Positions 54,601 to 63,618 of a stretch of DNA of 64,000 nucleotides are shown piece after piece (positions within the stretch are counted from its first letter, which is position 1; the number at the start of each line of letters is the position of its first letter). A model generated the notes under the pieces. It was not told the origin of the DNA and did no database searches. It saw nothing but the letters and a program-made list of their open reading frames with translations. The DNA is taken from assembly GCF_018141185.1 (NCBI RefSeq), contig NZ_CP058560.1, positions 124,001-188,000 on the forward strand. The letters run 5' to 3'. The DNA is from Methanobacterium alkalithermotolerans (GTDB lineage: Archaea > Methanobacteriota > Methanobacteria > Methanobacteriales > Methanobacteriaceae). Both the position numbers and the translations under genes were made by a program.

Positions 54601-56662
54601 TAAAACTGCAGTGGTAATGGGTGATACCAACCAGTTACCCCCCACATCTTTTTTTGATCAAATGATATCTTCAGAAGAAGAAACAGAGCAAATAGCTACT
54701 GCAGCTGATATGGAAAGTATTCTACATTTATGTAAGCGCAGTTTCCAGGTTAAAATGCTCCGCTGGCACTACCGCAGTCGGCACGAATCACTAATAGCAG
54801 TTTCCAATAAGGAATTCTATGACAACCACCTCCTGGTATATCCTTCACCCTGCCATGAAAGTCAAGAACTGGGATTAAAACATGAGTATCATCCAGAAAC
54901 AGTATATGAACGAGGAAAAAGTAGATCTAATCCTTTAGAAGCTAAAGAAGTGGTTAACATGATTTTTAACCACTTCCAGGAATATGGTGATACCCGGAGT
55001 TTGGGGGTGGGCACCTTCTCGGTGGCACAGATGAATGCCATTTTAGAAGAACTGGAATTAAAACGTAAAGAAAACCCTGCCATGGAAAAGTACTTCCAGG
55101 AAAAAAATAAGGAGCATTTCTTTGTTAAAAATCTGGAAACCATCCAGGGAGATGAAAGGGACGTAATATTAATCTCCATTGGTTATGGTTTTGATGAAAA
55201 TCATAAAATATCCCTTAATTTCGGACCTCTGAATCAGGAAGGTGGTGAAAGGCGTTTAAATGTGCTTATTACCCGGGCCCGTGAAAAATGTGTGGTCTTC
55301 TCTAATTTCCAGTCCATGGATCTCCATGTAAATTCCGGCACTCCTTTTGGGGTTCGTGCCCTTAAAAACTTCCTTCAGTACGCTGAAACCGGAACTATGG
55401 AAAGAGAATCAGGAAAAGATGAATACCAGAGTACCTTTGAAAACTCTCTCTACCAATTTTTAGTGGATAATGAATTGGATGTAGAGCGTAATGTGGGTTG
55501 TGCTGGATTCCGGGTGGATCTGGCTATCCTGGATGAGCAAAATCCTGGTAGATATCTCCTGGGAATTGAATGTGATGGGGCCATGTACCATAGCTCCCCG
55601 GTTGCACGGGACCGGGACCGGCTCAGGGAACAGATTCTGGAGGGACTGGGATGGAAGATAATTCATGTGTGGTCCACTGACTGGTACCGTAACCGGGAAG
55701 AGACCCAGAAAAAAATTCTTGTGGCCATAGAGAAGATTAGAAATGATTTAATTAAGGAGGAAGTGCCGGATATCTGGGAGGATGTTCTGGGTGAAGGGGA
55801 GAAAATAGAAGGAAATGGGGGAGAGTCATTAGATTCAGATTCAAATGGAGGGGAAGTATCAGTTAATGTGAACCAGCCTACGAAGGTAGATTATATGGCT
55901 GAGGATATAAGTACCCCTCAAGATGAGGATTTAAATGATAAAGAACCGGTTACTGGTTTTAATCCTGATGCAGGTAATGATACTGGTGATAGTTTTGATA
56001 AAGAACCAGGTACCGGTATTAGTTCTGATTTAGATGATGATTCTACTTTTAATCCTAATGTAGATAAAGATCCTGTTTTTACCCCAAGAATAGATGAAGT
56101 ACCCGAGGATGCTCCTCCCCGGCTGGAGGATAAACTGATACCCTACCAGACCTATGATACTATTAGTCTTAATAGTGGAGATGATCTGTACAAGTCTTCC
56201 ATACCCACCATATCTTCGGTGGTGAGTGAGATTGTATCCACAGAAGGACCTATACATTCAGAAGAGGTAATTAGAAGAATCAGAGAAAGTTGCGGACTAA
56301 GAAGAGCCGGTAGTAAGGTGCGAAATATCATTTCCAGTGGAATGGAAATGGCAGAAAACAATGGTAACATCCGCCGAAGTGGTGATTTCCTTCTTTTAAA
56401 TGATACTTCCCGGATAGATGTGCGCCAAAGGAAATATAAAGTAGATATTACCTATATATCTGCTGAAGAGATAAGAGAAGCACTGAAAATGGTCTTAGAA
56501 TTTGAAAAAGAAATTAATAAAAGGGAACTAATTATTAAAACCTCCCGGTTATTTGGGTTTAAAACCACCAGTAAAAAAACCTTTGACCGTATAGAGAATG
56601 TTCTGGAAGATATGTTAAATAAAGGAGAATTAAAGAATAATGATGGTTTAATCTCCTTTTAG
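51671..56662 (+). CDS. Giant DUF4011 SF1 helicase-nuclease with DUF3320
   Basis: 1663 residues. N-terminal DUF4011 (LRRKLLDLSMRNQLLKF, and ILYLGLGFLEWTEP), Walker A EGPPGTGKSQT at about 325, a ~600-residue helical insert, Walker B IFDEASQVKPEDA at about 958, GDTNQLPPTSF, TIQGDERDVILISIGY and NVLITRAREKCVVFS. Then an MTES/Vsr-like PD-(D/E)xK nuclease (VDLAILDE...LGIECDGAMYHSS, about 1260-1350), an acidic low-complexity linker (about 1370-1480) and a DUF3320 domain (about 1490-1660). Proteins of this layout occur in defence islands and probably unwind and cut foreign or damaged DNA. ATG 51671 follows GAGGGA. Confidence 0.8.
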   Translation: MGNKNTAAIQKEFKSLRRKLLDLSMRNQLLKFRPRSRTIEVVEGDLNHIYDFLLLKEKKMQFLPRKEAIEEEKEDEVEIENKSSDLWELPPVEVEITEENKSRFLETDLTPSELQRRLFYINQRARTMLQEQGYNILYLGLGFLEWTEPHEPDVRKAPLILIPVILERRKVGKSFSIHWDGNDILTNISLQAKLKEMDLDLPEFKMPLTPEGVEKYLKKVKKSIKTMKDWQVLEEIQLGFFSFTKFVMYRDLDPASYKEGVDITEKPLIEALFNPDPHKRKSTFQESEVDSKLQYENVYHVMDADSSQIAVIEDVKSGNNLVVEGPPGTGKSQTIVNLIAELMAHGKTVLFVSEKMAALEVVKNRLDGIGLGKFCLELHSHKTRKKDVLQELESSLNESSPEELDIERQLNRLETLRRQLNDYNQGLHQPLYQIRLSPFQLFGMKENAEKHFKNLPPVRIPSPETITPEEWEESIIELENLAKLAQLLPPLSDNTWSGTDPGMILPPDAQGIELLIQETRDLLESLRKKVRAMEDCYGIKPSKNFNEFEKSIQAADVLAQSRPVDLAVLNSTVWDEHENDAFLLLDKLKKLHSTRNILDKFHDSAREKDLDRLLQEYLEQSSSKIKFLSGKYRKIKNEIDSLYLKTPPTNDYEIIQDLESLKDYLNLYNELLSHEVKARKFFGSMWNLENASLTDLNATARWIVLLRKLVQDKIITDKTIELAAQGIEKSKVLSHKKEVLIDADRFSIRLDKLKNRLNTHSHVIFNKEGEYVTYNQWKSKLKDWQENLSILPLWSQYLEKKRLCMKTRAAAFIPSVESGQIKLEDVESAMEGNLADSLLAMAFKELSILYTFIGDLHQGRIKEFQKLDSRIIELNRKRLFHKLNQEMPLVFGGAAPNSQASILSGELTRKRGHLPLRKLLSKAGGLIKQIKPCFMMSPLSIAQYLDPTTSRMQFDVVIFDEASQVKPEDALGAFLRAKTAVVMGDTNQLPPTSFFDQMISSEEETEQIATAADMESILHLCKRSFQVKMLRWHYRSRHESLIAVSNKEFYDNHLLVYPSPCHESQELGLKHEYHPETVYERGKSRSNPLEAKEVVNMIFNHFQEYGDTRSLGVGTFSVAQMNAILEELELKRKENPAMEKYFQEKNKEHFFVKNLETIQGDERDVILISIGYGFDENHKISLNFGPLNQEGGERRLNVLITRAREKCVVFSNFQSMDLHVNSGTPFGVRALKNFLQYAETGTMERESGKDEYQSTFENSLYQFLVDNELDVERNVGCAGFRVDLAILDEQNPGRYLLGIECDGAMYHSSPVARDRDRLREQILEGLGWKIIHVWSTDWYRNREETQKKILVAIEKIRNDLIKEEVPDIWEDVLGEGEKIEGNGGESLDSDSNGGEVSVNVNQPTKVDYMAEDISTPQDEDLNDKEPVTGFNPDAGNDTGDSFDKEPGTGISSDLDDDSTFNPNVDKDPVFTPRIDEVPEDAPPRLEDKLIPYQTYDTISLNSGDDLYKSSIPTISSVVSEIVSTEGPIHSEEVIRRIRESCGLRRAGSKVRNIISSGMEMAENNGNIRRSGDFLLLNDTSRIDVRQRKYKVDITYISAEEIREALKMVLEFEKEINKRELIIKTSRLFGFKTTSKKTFDRIENVLEDMLNKGELKNNDGLISF

Positions 56663-56827
56663 ATACTATTATTGGTATTAAGGAGCTAATTTAATCTCCT
56701 TTTAACTAATTTATCTTTGGATTATATAGATAAATGAATATCCTTAGATATTTTGTATTAGCGGTAAGTATTAGATACTATTGGGATTAACTTTTTAAAT
56801 AACAAAAACAATAACTATTAGAGACTT

Positions 56828-58921
56828 ATGTTCAATGAATACTCTCTTATTTCACTCTTAGCAGCCCTCACCTCTTTTTTTATTGGGAATTTCATTTATT
56901 TTCGTAACCCAGAAAACTCTCTTAATCGGGTAATAGCAATTTTTAGTGTTATGGTTTCATTTATGGCCATAACTGAATTTGCCTACCGACTGGTAGAAAA
57001 TCCAGAGTCTGCCTTATTCTGGTTAAAGGTGAGTACATTATGGCCCCTGATACCTGCTATTATGCTGCAGATTGCACTCATATTTACCAACAGAGGACAT
57101 ATCTTAAAAAATAAATTTGCCTACCCTTTAATCTATGGACCTGCCCTTATATTCATATTATTTGGTTTTACCACCGATCTTTTAATTGGACCCCCTATAC
57201 TAGAATACTGGGGTTGGACTTACTCCATACCAGAAAACCCCATCATATATTATTTATTTTCAGCCTGGACCGTAATAATATCTTTAAGTGCATCTATTCT
57301 GGTTTTTTCGTATTACTTTAAAGCCGAAGGTATGGATAAAAAACAGGCACTCTACCTGGCTTTAGGCTTATTTACCCCTCTGATATTAAGTTTAATCACT
57401 GATTTTATTTTCATTGAACTATCCATCCCCATCCCGGAGTTTACCCAGACCATGCTCACCCTGGGTCTAATATTCATTGTCTATGGTATCTGGAGGTATA
57501 ATTTTCCTTTACTCACCCCCACTCTGGCGGCAGAGAAAATAATTTCCACCATGCCTAATTTCCTGCTACTACTAGACCGCAAAGGGCGCATATCCAAGAT
57601 AAATAAGAGTATAATCTCCCAGCTGGGTTACAGTGAAAAGGAACTTCTAAAAGAAAGTATTTATGATATTTTTACCCTGGAAAATAAACCACAGCTGGAA
57701 AAGGCCATCAAAAATGGAGAGAGCTTCAATGGAGAATGCACTATTATATCAAATTCAGGTAAGGCCGTGGAGGTATTAATTAATCTGGCCCCTATTTACA
57801 GTATCATAAAAGAACCTACCGGTTTTGTAATTATTGGTACGGATATCACCCAGCGTAAAAAAGCCTTACAAGAAATTTTGGAAAGTGAATTAAAATTTAG
57901 AAGTGTAATAGAACAAACTTCTGATGGGGTGGCCCTGGCTAATCATAGGGGAGAGATTATCTACTGGAACCGTGCCCTGGAGAACATCACCGGATACAGT
58001 AAAGAAAAAGTAACAGACCGTTATCTTTATGAAATATTGTATAAAATGATGACTCCCGAAAATAAAGAACTGATAAGTGAAGAAAAAATCCAGAAGATCT
58101 TTAAAAAGGCCTTTGCATCATCGAAAATCCCCAATAAATTACATGTGGAAGAAAAGGTGATAATGCGTGCTGATGGTGACTTCAGGGATACTCAGGTAAC
58201 TAATTTCTTTTTAGAAAAAACGAATCCTTCCCTTTTTTGTACTGTAGTCCGGGATATAAGTGATAAGAAAAAAGCAGAAAACATTCTTAAAAATTCCCTT
58301 AAGGAAAAAGAGGTTATGCTTCGAGAAATCCATCACCGGGTGAAAAATAACCTGCAAATTATTTCCAGCCTGCTGAATTTACAAACAAATTATGTAAAAG
58401 ATGAAGAGGCACGAGATTTATTTAAAGAAAGTCAAAACCGGGTTAAATCCATGTCCATGATTCATGAGAGTTTATATCAGTCCCGGGACCTGGCCCAGGT
58501 AGATTTTTCTATTTATATCTCCCGGCTTTCCTCCGAATTATTCTCCTCCTATGGAGTAAATTTTAATCAGATTCGATTGGAAACCAGTGTGGAAAAAATC
58601 AATCTGGATATTAATACCGCCATACCCTGCGGATTAATCATCAATGAACTGCTTTCAAATGCCATTAAATATGCCTTCCCCCACCAGGAGGGGATAATAA
58701 AAATTAATTTCCTCCAAAAAGAAGATTTATATGTACTGGAAGTATCAGATAATGGGGTGGGATTACCAGATGATATTGATTTTACCGGGACAAACACCCT
58801 GGGTTTAAGGCTGGTTAGTTCCCTGGTGGATCAGCTGGATGGTACTATTCATCTGGATAAAACAAAAGGCACCAGCTTTATTATGGAGTTTCCTGAATTA
58901 GAATATGAACCCCGTTTATAA
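56828..58921 (+). CDS. Membrane sensor histidine kinase (7TM, PAS-PAS, HisKA_2)
   Basis: 697 residues. Seven hydrophobic segments in 1-230 (7TM-type sensor), two PAS domains (about 235-350 and 360-480; FLLLLDRKGRISKINK and TSDGVALANHRGEIIYWNR), then a HisKA_2-type phosphoacceptor region with EIHHRVKNNLQIISSLL (about residue 500), and an HATPase domain (NELLSNAIKYAF, SDNGVGLPDD, TLGLRLVSSLV). No response regulator is next to it; the output partner must be elsewhere. Signal unknown. Confidence 0.85.
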   Translation: MFNEYSLISLLAALTSFFIGNFIYFRNPENSLNRVIAIFSVMVSFMAITEFAYRLVENPESALFWLKVSTLWPLIPAIMLQIALIFTNRGHILKNKFAYPLIYGPALIFILFGFTTDLLIGPPILEYWGWTYSIPENPIIYYLFSAWTVIISLSASILVFSYYFKAEGMDKKQALYLALGLFTPLILSLITDFIFIELSIPIPEFTQTMLTLGLIFIVYGIWRYNFPLLTPTLAAEKIISTMPNFLLLLDRKGRISKINKSIISQLGYSEKELLKESIYDIFTLENKPQLEKAIKNGESFNGECTIISNSGKAVEVLINLAPIYSIIKEPTGFVIIGTDITQRKKALQEILESELKFRSVIEQTSDGVALANHRGEIIYWNRALENITGYSKEKVTDRYLYEILYKMMTPENKELISEEKIQKIFKKAFASSKIPNKLHVEEKVIMRADGDFRDTQVTNFFLEKTNPSLFCTVVRDISDKKKAENILKNSLKEKEVMLREIHHRVKNNLQIISSLLNLQTNYVKDEEARDLFKESQNRVKSMSMIHESLYQSRDLAQVDFSIYISRLSSELFSSYGVNFNQIRLETSVEKINLDINTAIPCGLIINELLSNAIKYAFPHQEGIIKINFLQKEDLYVLEVSDNGVGLPDDIDFTGTNTLGLRLVSSLVDQLDGTIHLDKTKGTSFIMEFPELEYEPRL

Positions 58922-58992
58922 TAGTTATTTTTAAGCCTTATCTAAAAAAAAAATAAATTAAAATTATTTTTAAGTGAGGGAAATGGGATAAA

Positions 58993-59763
58993 TTATTTTT
59001 CACTTTCCTCTAATTTACAGCTTTTTTCATTATCAGGGAGGCTTTTTTCATTATTAGCTTCATCTTCTTTTTTTAATCCCTCAAAATGAGCAATTCCATC
59101 CACCCACTCCACACATTTACCCTTTTTTTCCGCTCTTTTTATGAGCACTACCCCCAGTAATGCCCCGGCAATACCACCTATTAGATCTGTAAATAGATCA
59201 TACATGGTGTCGCTGAGGGCGTCCATGGTAGGTGATCCTTGAGTTAATCCGGTGGGGAATACATGGGAGATATGCAGATAGAGGAAGTTATCATAGAAGT
59301 ACTCCACCAGTTCCAAAAGGGCCCCTATCCCCAGGGTGACCATGACTATTAAAAAGGCCATAATCCAGTAATTGGTCCTTAATCGGCCATATAAGTAGGC
59401 AGTGTACATGAACATCATACCACTTAAAGCTACAATCATGGGGATGGTAAAATGCATGAATTTATCATAGTTATCAATTCTACCATACAATCCAAAGGTG
59501 TTTCCCAGGATGTACTCTAAAATCACCACCACCAGAAAGAGTATCTCCACTTCCACCGGAATAATCTGCAGGTGCTTACGGTTAAATAGAGTGGGAAGAT
59601 AAATCACCCCTAATGCTAAAAGGGTCATCAAACCAAATACCTTGGTACCTCCACTACCAAATATAATGATACTGCTCCCTAAGAGTAGAAGTGATATACG
59701 CATAATTATGAGAAGTTTCTTTTTCCAGGGACTAATTTTAACATTAGGATTGGTAAAACTCAT
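58993..59763 (-). CDS. Polytopic membrane protein (DUF2238/VanZ-like)
   Basis: 256 residues with about seven membrane segments. The region YDKFMHFTIPMIVALSGMMF and the later DTMYDLFTDLIGGIAGALLGVV resemble DUF2238/VanZ-type membrane proteins. The C-terminal 35 residues are charged and cytoplasmic. ATG 59763 follows AGGTGA. Function unknown. Confidence 0.6.
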   Translation of the reverse strand: MSFTNPNVKISPWKKKLLIIMRISLLLLGSSIIIFGSGGTKVFGLMTLLALGVIYLPTLFNRKHLQIIPVEVEILFLVVVILEYILGNTFGLYGRIDNYDKFMHFTIPMIVALSGMMFMYTAYLYGRLRTNYWIMAFLIVMVTLGIGALLELVEYFYDNFLYLHISHVFPTGLTQGSPTMDALSDTMYDLFTDLIGGIAGALLGVVLIKRAEKKGKCVEWVDGIAHFEGLKKEDEANNEKSLPDNEKSCKLEESEK

Positions 59764-60040
59764 TTTTTTCACCTGAATTTTATAATACAAACCAGTTTCT
59801 AAAAATAGATTATTTTGTAATTAATCGGAATGATATTTAATATTTTATCCAAATATCAGCATTTATAATTCTTTATATTAAGTTATCTTTTGAAATCTTA
59901 AATGATTTAGCTAATTTATGGTAATTATAAACATTATTTATAAATTTAAAGCATATAAATTACAGGGGGAAGTAATAATTTCTACTAAAAAATAAATTTT
60001 AATCCTATAAAGTTTATATTAAATAGCACAAGGTGATTAA

Positions 60041-60322
60041 ATGGTGAAAGTAATTAAAAAAAGAGGTTCAGTGGAAGGATTTAAACCATCTAAAATAAAA
60101 AAGTCACTGGAAAAAGCAGCTATTGATGCTGGTTACAGTGTTAATGAAAAAAAAGAAATACTCGATTCGGTATATGCTACTATAAATAAAAAATTAGATG
60201 AAAAAGATGAAGTTAAAACAGATACCATCAGAGCCTGCCTTTTAAATGAACTGGATAAATGTGAACCCTATATCGCCCGTTCCTGGAGGAGTTTTGATAA
60301 GCGATATAAATCCCCGCTTTAA
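60041..60322 (+). CDS. Stand-alone ATP-cone domain protein
   Basis: 93 residues comprising essentially only an ATP-cone: VIKKRGSVEGFKPSKIKKSLEKAAIDAG, a helical middle, and CEPYIARSWRSFDKRY. ATP-cones normally sit at the N-terminus of ribonucleotide reductases or in NrdR repressors, where they sense ATP/dATP. Alone, it may act in trans as a regulatory subunit. AGGTGA ribosome site. No RNR gene is nearby. Confidence 0.75.
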   Translation: MVKVIKKRGSVEGFKPSKIKKSLEKAAIDAGYSVNEKKEILDSVYATINKKLDEKDEVKTDTIRACLLNELDKCEPYIARSWRSFDKRYKSPL

Positions 60323-60438
60323 CCTGAATTTTTCATCCCCTTAATACCTTGAGATTTAATATAGGGCTTTTATATTATTTCTTTATAATTCCCCCCTTAT
60401 GATTAGAGGAAGATTTATTTCTATCTTTTCTGGCTTAA

Positions 60439-61896
60439 TTAACCCAGGAACTTCCTCAAATTGGCCCCTCTTAAGATCTTCTCTCCCATTCCTTCAGTTT
60501 GATTGGTGGATAGGGATTTATTAATATCCCTGGTTAATTCCAGGTGGGAGTGATCCTGATCGATTTCAGGGTAATAAAGGTTAAGATATTCTTTTAGTTT
60601 TGGATTTAATAGTTTAGAATCCCGGTCCAGGTATTGAATTGCTTTTTTAAGGTCCAGGTCAAAGTTTTTATAAACCTCTTGAAGATAATCCCGATCAGCA
60701 TCAGTTATTGCATTTAAACCCAGGACTTCGGGAGGTATTCCCAGAGAATAAAGAGCACAGGTAAAGGTTATGGCCCGGGGAAGTGAAATTTCACCAATGC
60801 TGCGGGAATAACCAAATAAACCAATATGTAATTTTCTTTTCCTGCGGCTGGGTACATACTTCGCCACCCGGTTAATAATAGGGGCCAGTTTGATTATCTG
60901 TTTTTCATATTCTGCAGCATATCTATCTATGATATCCAGTGTTTTTTCTTCATCCATTTCATGAGGGGTGGTGGTTTTCCGTTTTTTTAACTTATTTATA
61001 GCATCCACCACTTCTGCATGGGGGTGATCATATTTAAATGATGACTGTAGAGTCAGGGTATGGGCACTGGGATATTCTAATCCCACTTCTTCTACCCGGG
61101 ACGGCTCCAGGTTACCTCTAAATGGAGCAGAGCCCATACCAATTATGGGATAAATATCAATGCCCAAATCTTCGGATAGTATATTAAATCGCTCCAGTGC
61201 AATCTTATTTAATAAAACAGCGCTTATTATACCGTAATTCATGGCAGGGTCAGATCTGGCTAAGAATACCCTTTGATATTCCACATTTTTATCTTCCAGA
61301 TAGTTCCGGGTAATAGAATCGGCCTGGAGCATGCCAGGTTTATCCTCAAAAAGAGGTATTACATTAATGTTTTCTGGTTTGAATTCACCAATCCAGTCTT
61401 TAATAGTAATGTCTCCTTTTTTAAATGGCTGGTTTTGTTTTCCCACCACAAAATCAAGGTAGTACTGGTAAATACGGTCCAGACATTTAGTAGAAGCAGC
61501 CATAGGGAGTATCACTTCAAATACCGGAGCCCTTTCCTCCCCATAAAACAAGCGGGCAGTATCATAGGAACGGGGTATGCTTTCCAGGGTCTCCAGTAAG
61601 ATTTTGGCCTCTGCTTTTTCCACGGTGGGATTGGGAACCCTTAATGTAAGAAAGAAGTCTTCCCCTAATTTATTATCTCTGAAAAATGGTTCATATTTGG
61701 TTAATAATTTTTTAACCACGTAATTATCCACTTCTTTTCCTTCACAGTCCCACATTTGTTCATCACAGCCTAAGTGGGAAAAAACGTAGTAGGCTTCAGC
61801 TATTTCATCTTCACCACTAATTTCATTACCCTCAGCAAAAAAGGGAGGGTTGACATTATCCGGGTGCTGGGTACTCATACATTTTGGGATTTTCAT
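60439..61896 (-). CDS. ppcA: Archaeal-type phosphoenolpyruvate carboxylase
   Basis: 485 residues, the short archaeal PEP carboxylase (PpcA), which makes oxaloacetate from PEP and bicarbonate for amino-acid synthesis through the incomplete reductive TCA pathway. Signature segments: MSTQHPDNVNPPFFA at the N-terminus, FFLTLRVPNPTVEKAEAK, LPMAASTKCLDRIYQYY, FLARSDPAMNYG, GMGSAPFRGNLEPSRVEE, and FGYSRSIGEISLPRAI. Length (~490) is normal for the family. ATG 61896 follows GGTGA; an ATG three codons earlier lacks a site. Confidence 0.92.
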   Translation of the reverse strand: MKIPKCMSTQHPDNVNPPFFAEGNEISGEDEIAEAYYVFSHLGCDEQMWDCEGKEVDNYVVKKLLTKYEPFFRDNKLGEDFFLTLRVPNPTVEKAEAKILLETLESIPRSYDTARLFYGEERAPVFEVILPMAASTKCLDRIYQYYLDFVVGKQNQPFKKGDITIKDWIGEFKPENINVIPLFEDKPGMLQADSITRNYLEDKNVEYQRVFLARSDPAMNYGIISAVLLNKIALERFNILSEDLGIDIYPIIGMGSAPFRGNLEPSRVEEVGLEYPSAHTLTLQSSFKYDHPHAEVVDAINKLKKRKTTTPHEMDEEKTLDIIDRYAAEYEKQIIKLAPIINRVAKYVPSRRKRKLHIGLFGYSRSIGEISLPRAITFTCALYSLGIPPEVLGLNAITDADRDYLQEVYKNFDLDLKKAIQYLDRDSKLLNPKLKEYLNLYYPEIDQDHSHLELTRDINKSLSTNQTEGMGEKILRGANLRKFLG

Positions 61897-62191
61897 TTTT
61901 TTCACCAGATAGTAGGGAATATCCTGTCTGGATAATTCTATCTCGCCATAGTTTAATTATTTTTTAATACCACAGAGGTTCTTAATTTAAAGTAAATCTC
62001 ACTTTTTTTATATTCACTTACTATTTATAATGATTAATAATGATTAGTTTTTGCTGCTACTTAAATCTTACCCGGGAGATAAAATTAAATTTGAATTAAT
62101 TAATCTGTAAATTAAGAATAAACTAATATTAACCATTAATAAGATTATTTAAGATTTAAAAGAAATATTACAATTTAAGACTTGCTAAAAA

Positions 62192-63553
62192 GAGACTGTA
62201 AAGTTTATGGGTGTTGAGGGTTTGCGGAAAAAAATTTCAAAATCTTATTTTCTAGATCCTCTGACCCCATAATTCAAAATTAAAGAGGTTAAATATAAGT
62301 ATTAAGTGAGAGTAGATATATTATCATGCGAAATCAAATATTAACTACTCTCAATTGTAATATTGACTCCATACAACTTAAACTTTCCGATTTTTTCACA
62401 GGAAAAAATGATTTTGAAACAATTCTCAATGATAGATTAAAACCGGTTAAAAACACTCAAAATATTAATCAGAAACTTTATCTCCATGAAAATAATCATT
62501 TCGAATATATTAACCTACTTTGCCCATATTGTGGTTCAAAAAATGTTATTAAACAAGAATATCGTCAAAGAAAACTGTTAATTGACGATAAAGAACCTTT
62601 AAATGTTTATTTAAGAAGATATCTGTGTAAAACTTGTGGGCGAAAATTCACCACAAACATTAAATCGATTATAAAACCTTATAAACGATATATTAACTTA
62701 TTTAAAGATAAATTAGAATGTTTTTTGGAGACAGGTTACCGTTCGCTTCGAAAAACTCAGAAAGATCTGCAGAACTTCCTGGAAAATTCACCATCACACC
62801 AAACCATCAGAAATTGGCTTACCATAAACAATAAAAACATGATCAAAAACACTGAACGCTTTTATTCAGGATATTACACTTATGATGAGCAATTTTTACG
62901 AATTAATGGCCATAGAATGTACAGATTAACATTATACGATCAAATACGCAACATTCCAATAGCCGAACAAATAGTCCCTAAAAGAACACCACAAGCCATT
63001 ACACAGTTTATAGAAGAATCAACTATTAATCAACCATTAATATCAGTCACCACCGACCATATGCCACTTTATAAAAATATAATGGATTATATTGGTGTTA
63101 AACACCAATTATGCGTATTTCACTTGTTTAAAATGATTGGTGACAAATTATACAAAAAATTACGCAGTAAAAAAGTCACAGAACGTGAAAAAATCAGTTT
63201 ATGCCTATATTTCACCGATATCAAAAACATATTCCGCACATACAACTCAAAAACCAGTCAAAAAAGACTAGAAAAACTATTAAACGATTTCAATAGAATT
63301 CCACGTTTATTACAGCGTTTTATTAAACAAAAAATCATTCCAGACTATAAAAGACTCACCACGTTCATGGAAAACAATAAAATACCACGAACATCTAATA
63401 CTGTGGAAAATTACTACAGACAAACAGAACCAGAACAAATAAAAAAGAAATACAAAACCAAAAAAGGAATACTCACTTATCTACACTACAAAATGAAAAA
63501 TTGGACAAAAAAGCACATAAAAAAATAACAACACCCACAAACTTTACAAACCC
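62192..63553 (+). mobile_element. Complete insertion sequence, IS6-like, 1362 bp
   Basis: The element is bounded by 8-bp direct repeats. Its terminal inverted repeats are about 26 bp: GAGACTGTAAAGTTTATGGG at the left and, read inward from the right, GGGTTTGTAAAGTTTGTGGG, both followed by TGTTG (about four differences). The G-rich end plus TGTaAAGTTT core and the 8-bp duplication resemble the IS6 family. It carries one transposase gene and seems intact. More AT-rich than nearby PEP carboxylase. Confidence 0.8.
62326..63528 (+). CDS. DDE transposase
   Basis: 400 residues. An N-terminal zinc finger (CPYCGS...CKTCGRKF, about 65-105), a helix-turn-helix region (SHQTIRNWLT), and a DDE catalytic core: Asp in YTYDEQFLRINGHRMYRL (about 187), Asp in VTTDHMPLY (about 245) and Glu in NTVENYYRQTEPE (about 365). 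Pattern resembles the IS6/ISH-type group in archaea but longer because of the zinc finger. The frame is open from ATG 62326 to the stop just inside the right inverted repeat, so it is probably active. Confidence 0.8.
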   Translation: MRNQILTTLNCNIDSIQLKLSDFFTGKNDFETILNDRLKPVKNTQNINQKLYLHENNHFEYINLLCPYCGSKNVIKQEYRQRKLLIDDKEPLNVYLRRYLCKTCGRKFTTNIKSIIKPYKRYINLFKDKLECFLETGYRSLRKTQKDLQNFLENSPSHQTIRNWLTINNKNMIKNTERFYSGYYTYDEQFLRINGHRMYRLTLYDQIRNIPIAEQIVPKRTPQAITQFIEESTINQPLISVTTDHMPLYKNIMDYIGVKHQLCVFHLFKMIGDKLYKKLRSKKVTEREKISLCLYFTDIKNIFRTYNSKTSQKRLEKLLNDFNRIPRLLQRFIKQKIIPDYKRLTTFMENNKIPRTSNTVENYYRQTEPEQIKKKYKTKKGILTYLHYKMKNWTKKHIKK

Positions 63554-63618
63554 GCTAAAAAAAATTATTTTAATAGGGGGAACTGGACTTACCTTGAGGG
63601 AAAAAAGGAAATTTTAAA

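Larger units (their letters stand above)
62184..63561. repeat. 8-bp target-site duplication around the IS element
   Basis: GCTAAAAA at 62184-62191 and again at 63554-63561 directly flank the insertion sequence. Identical copies point to a fairly recent insertion into intergenic DNA. The two copies define the exact ends of the element. Confidence 0.8.
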
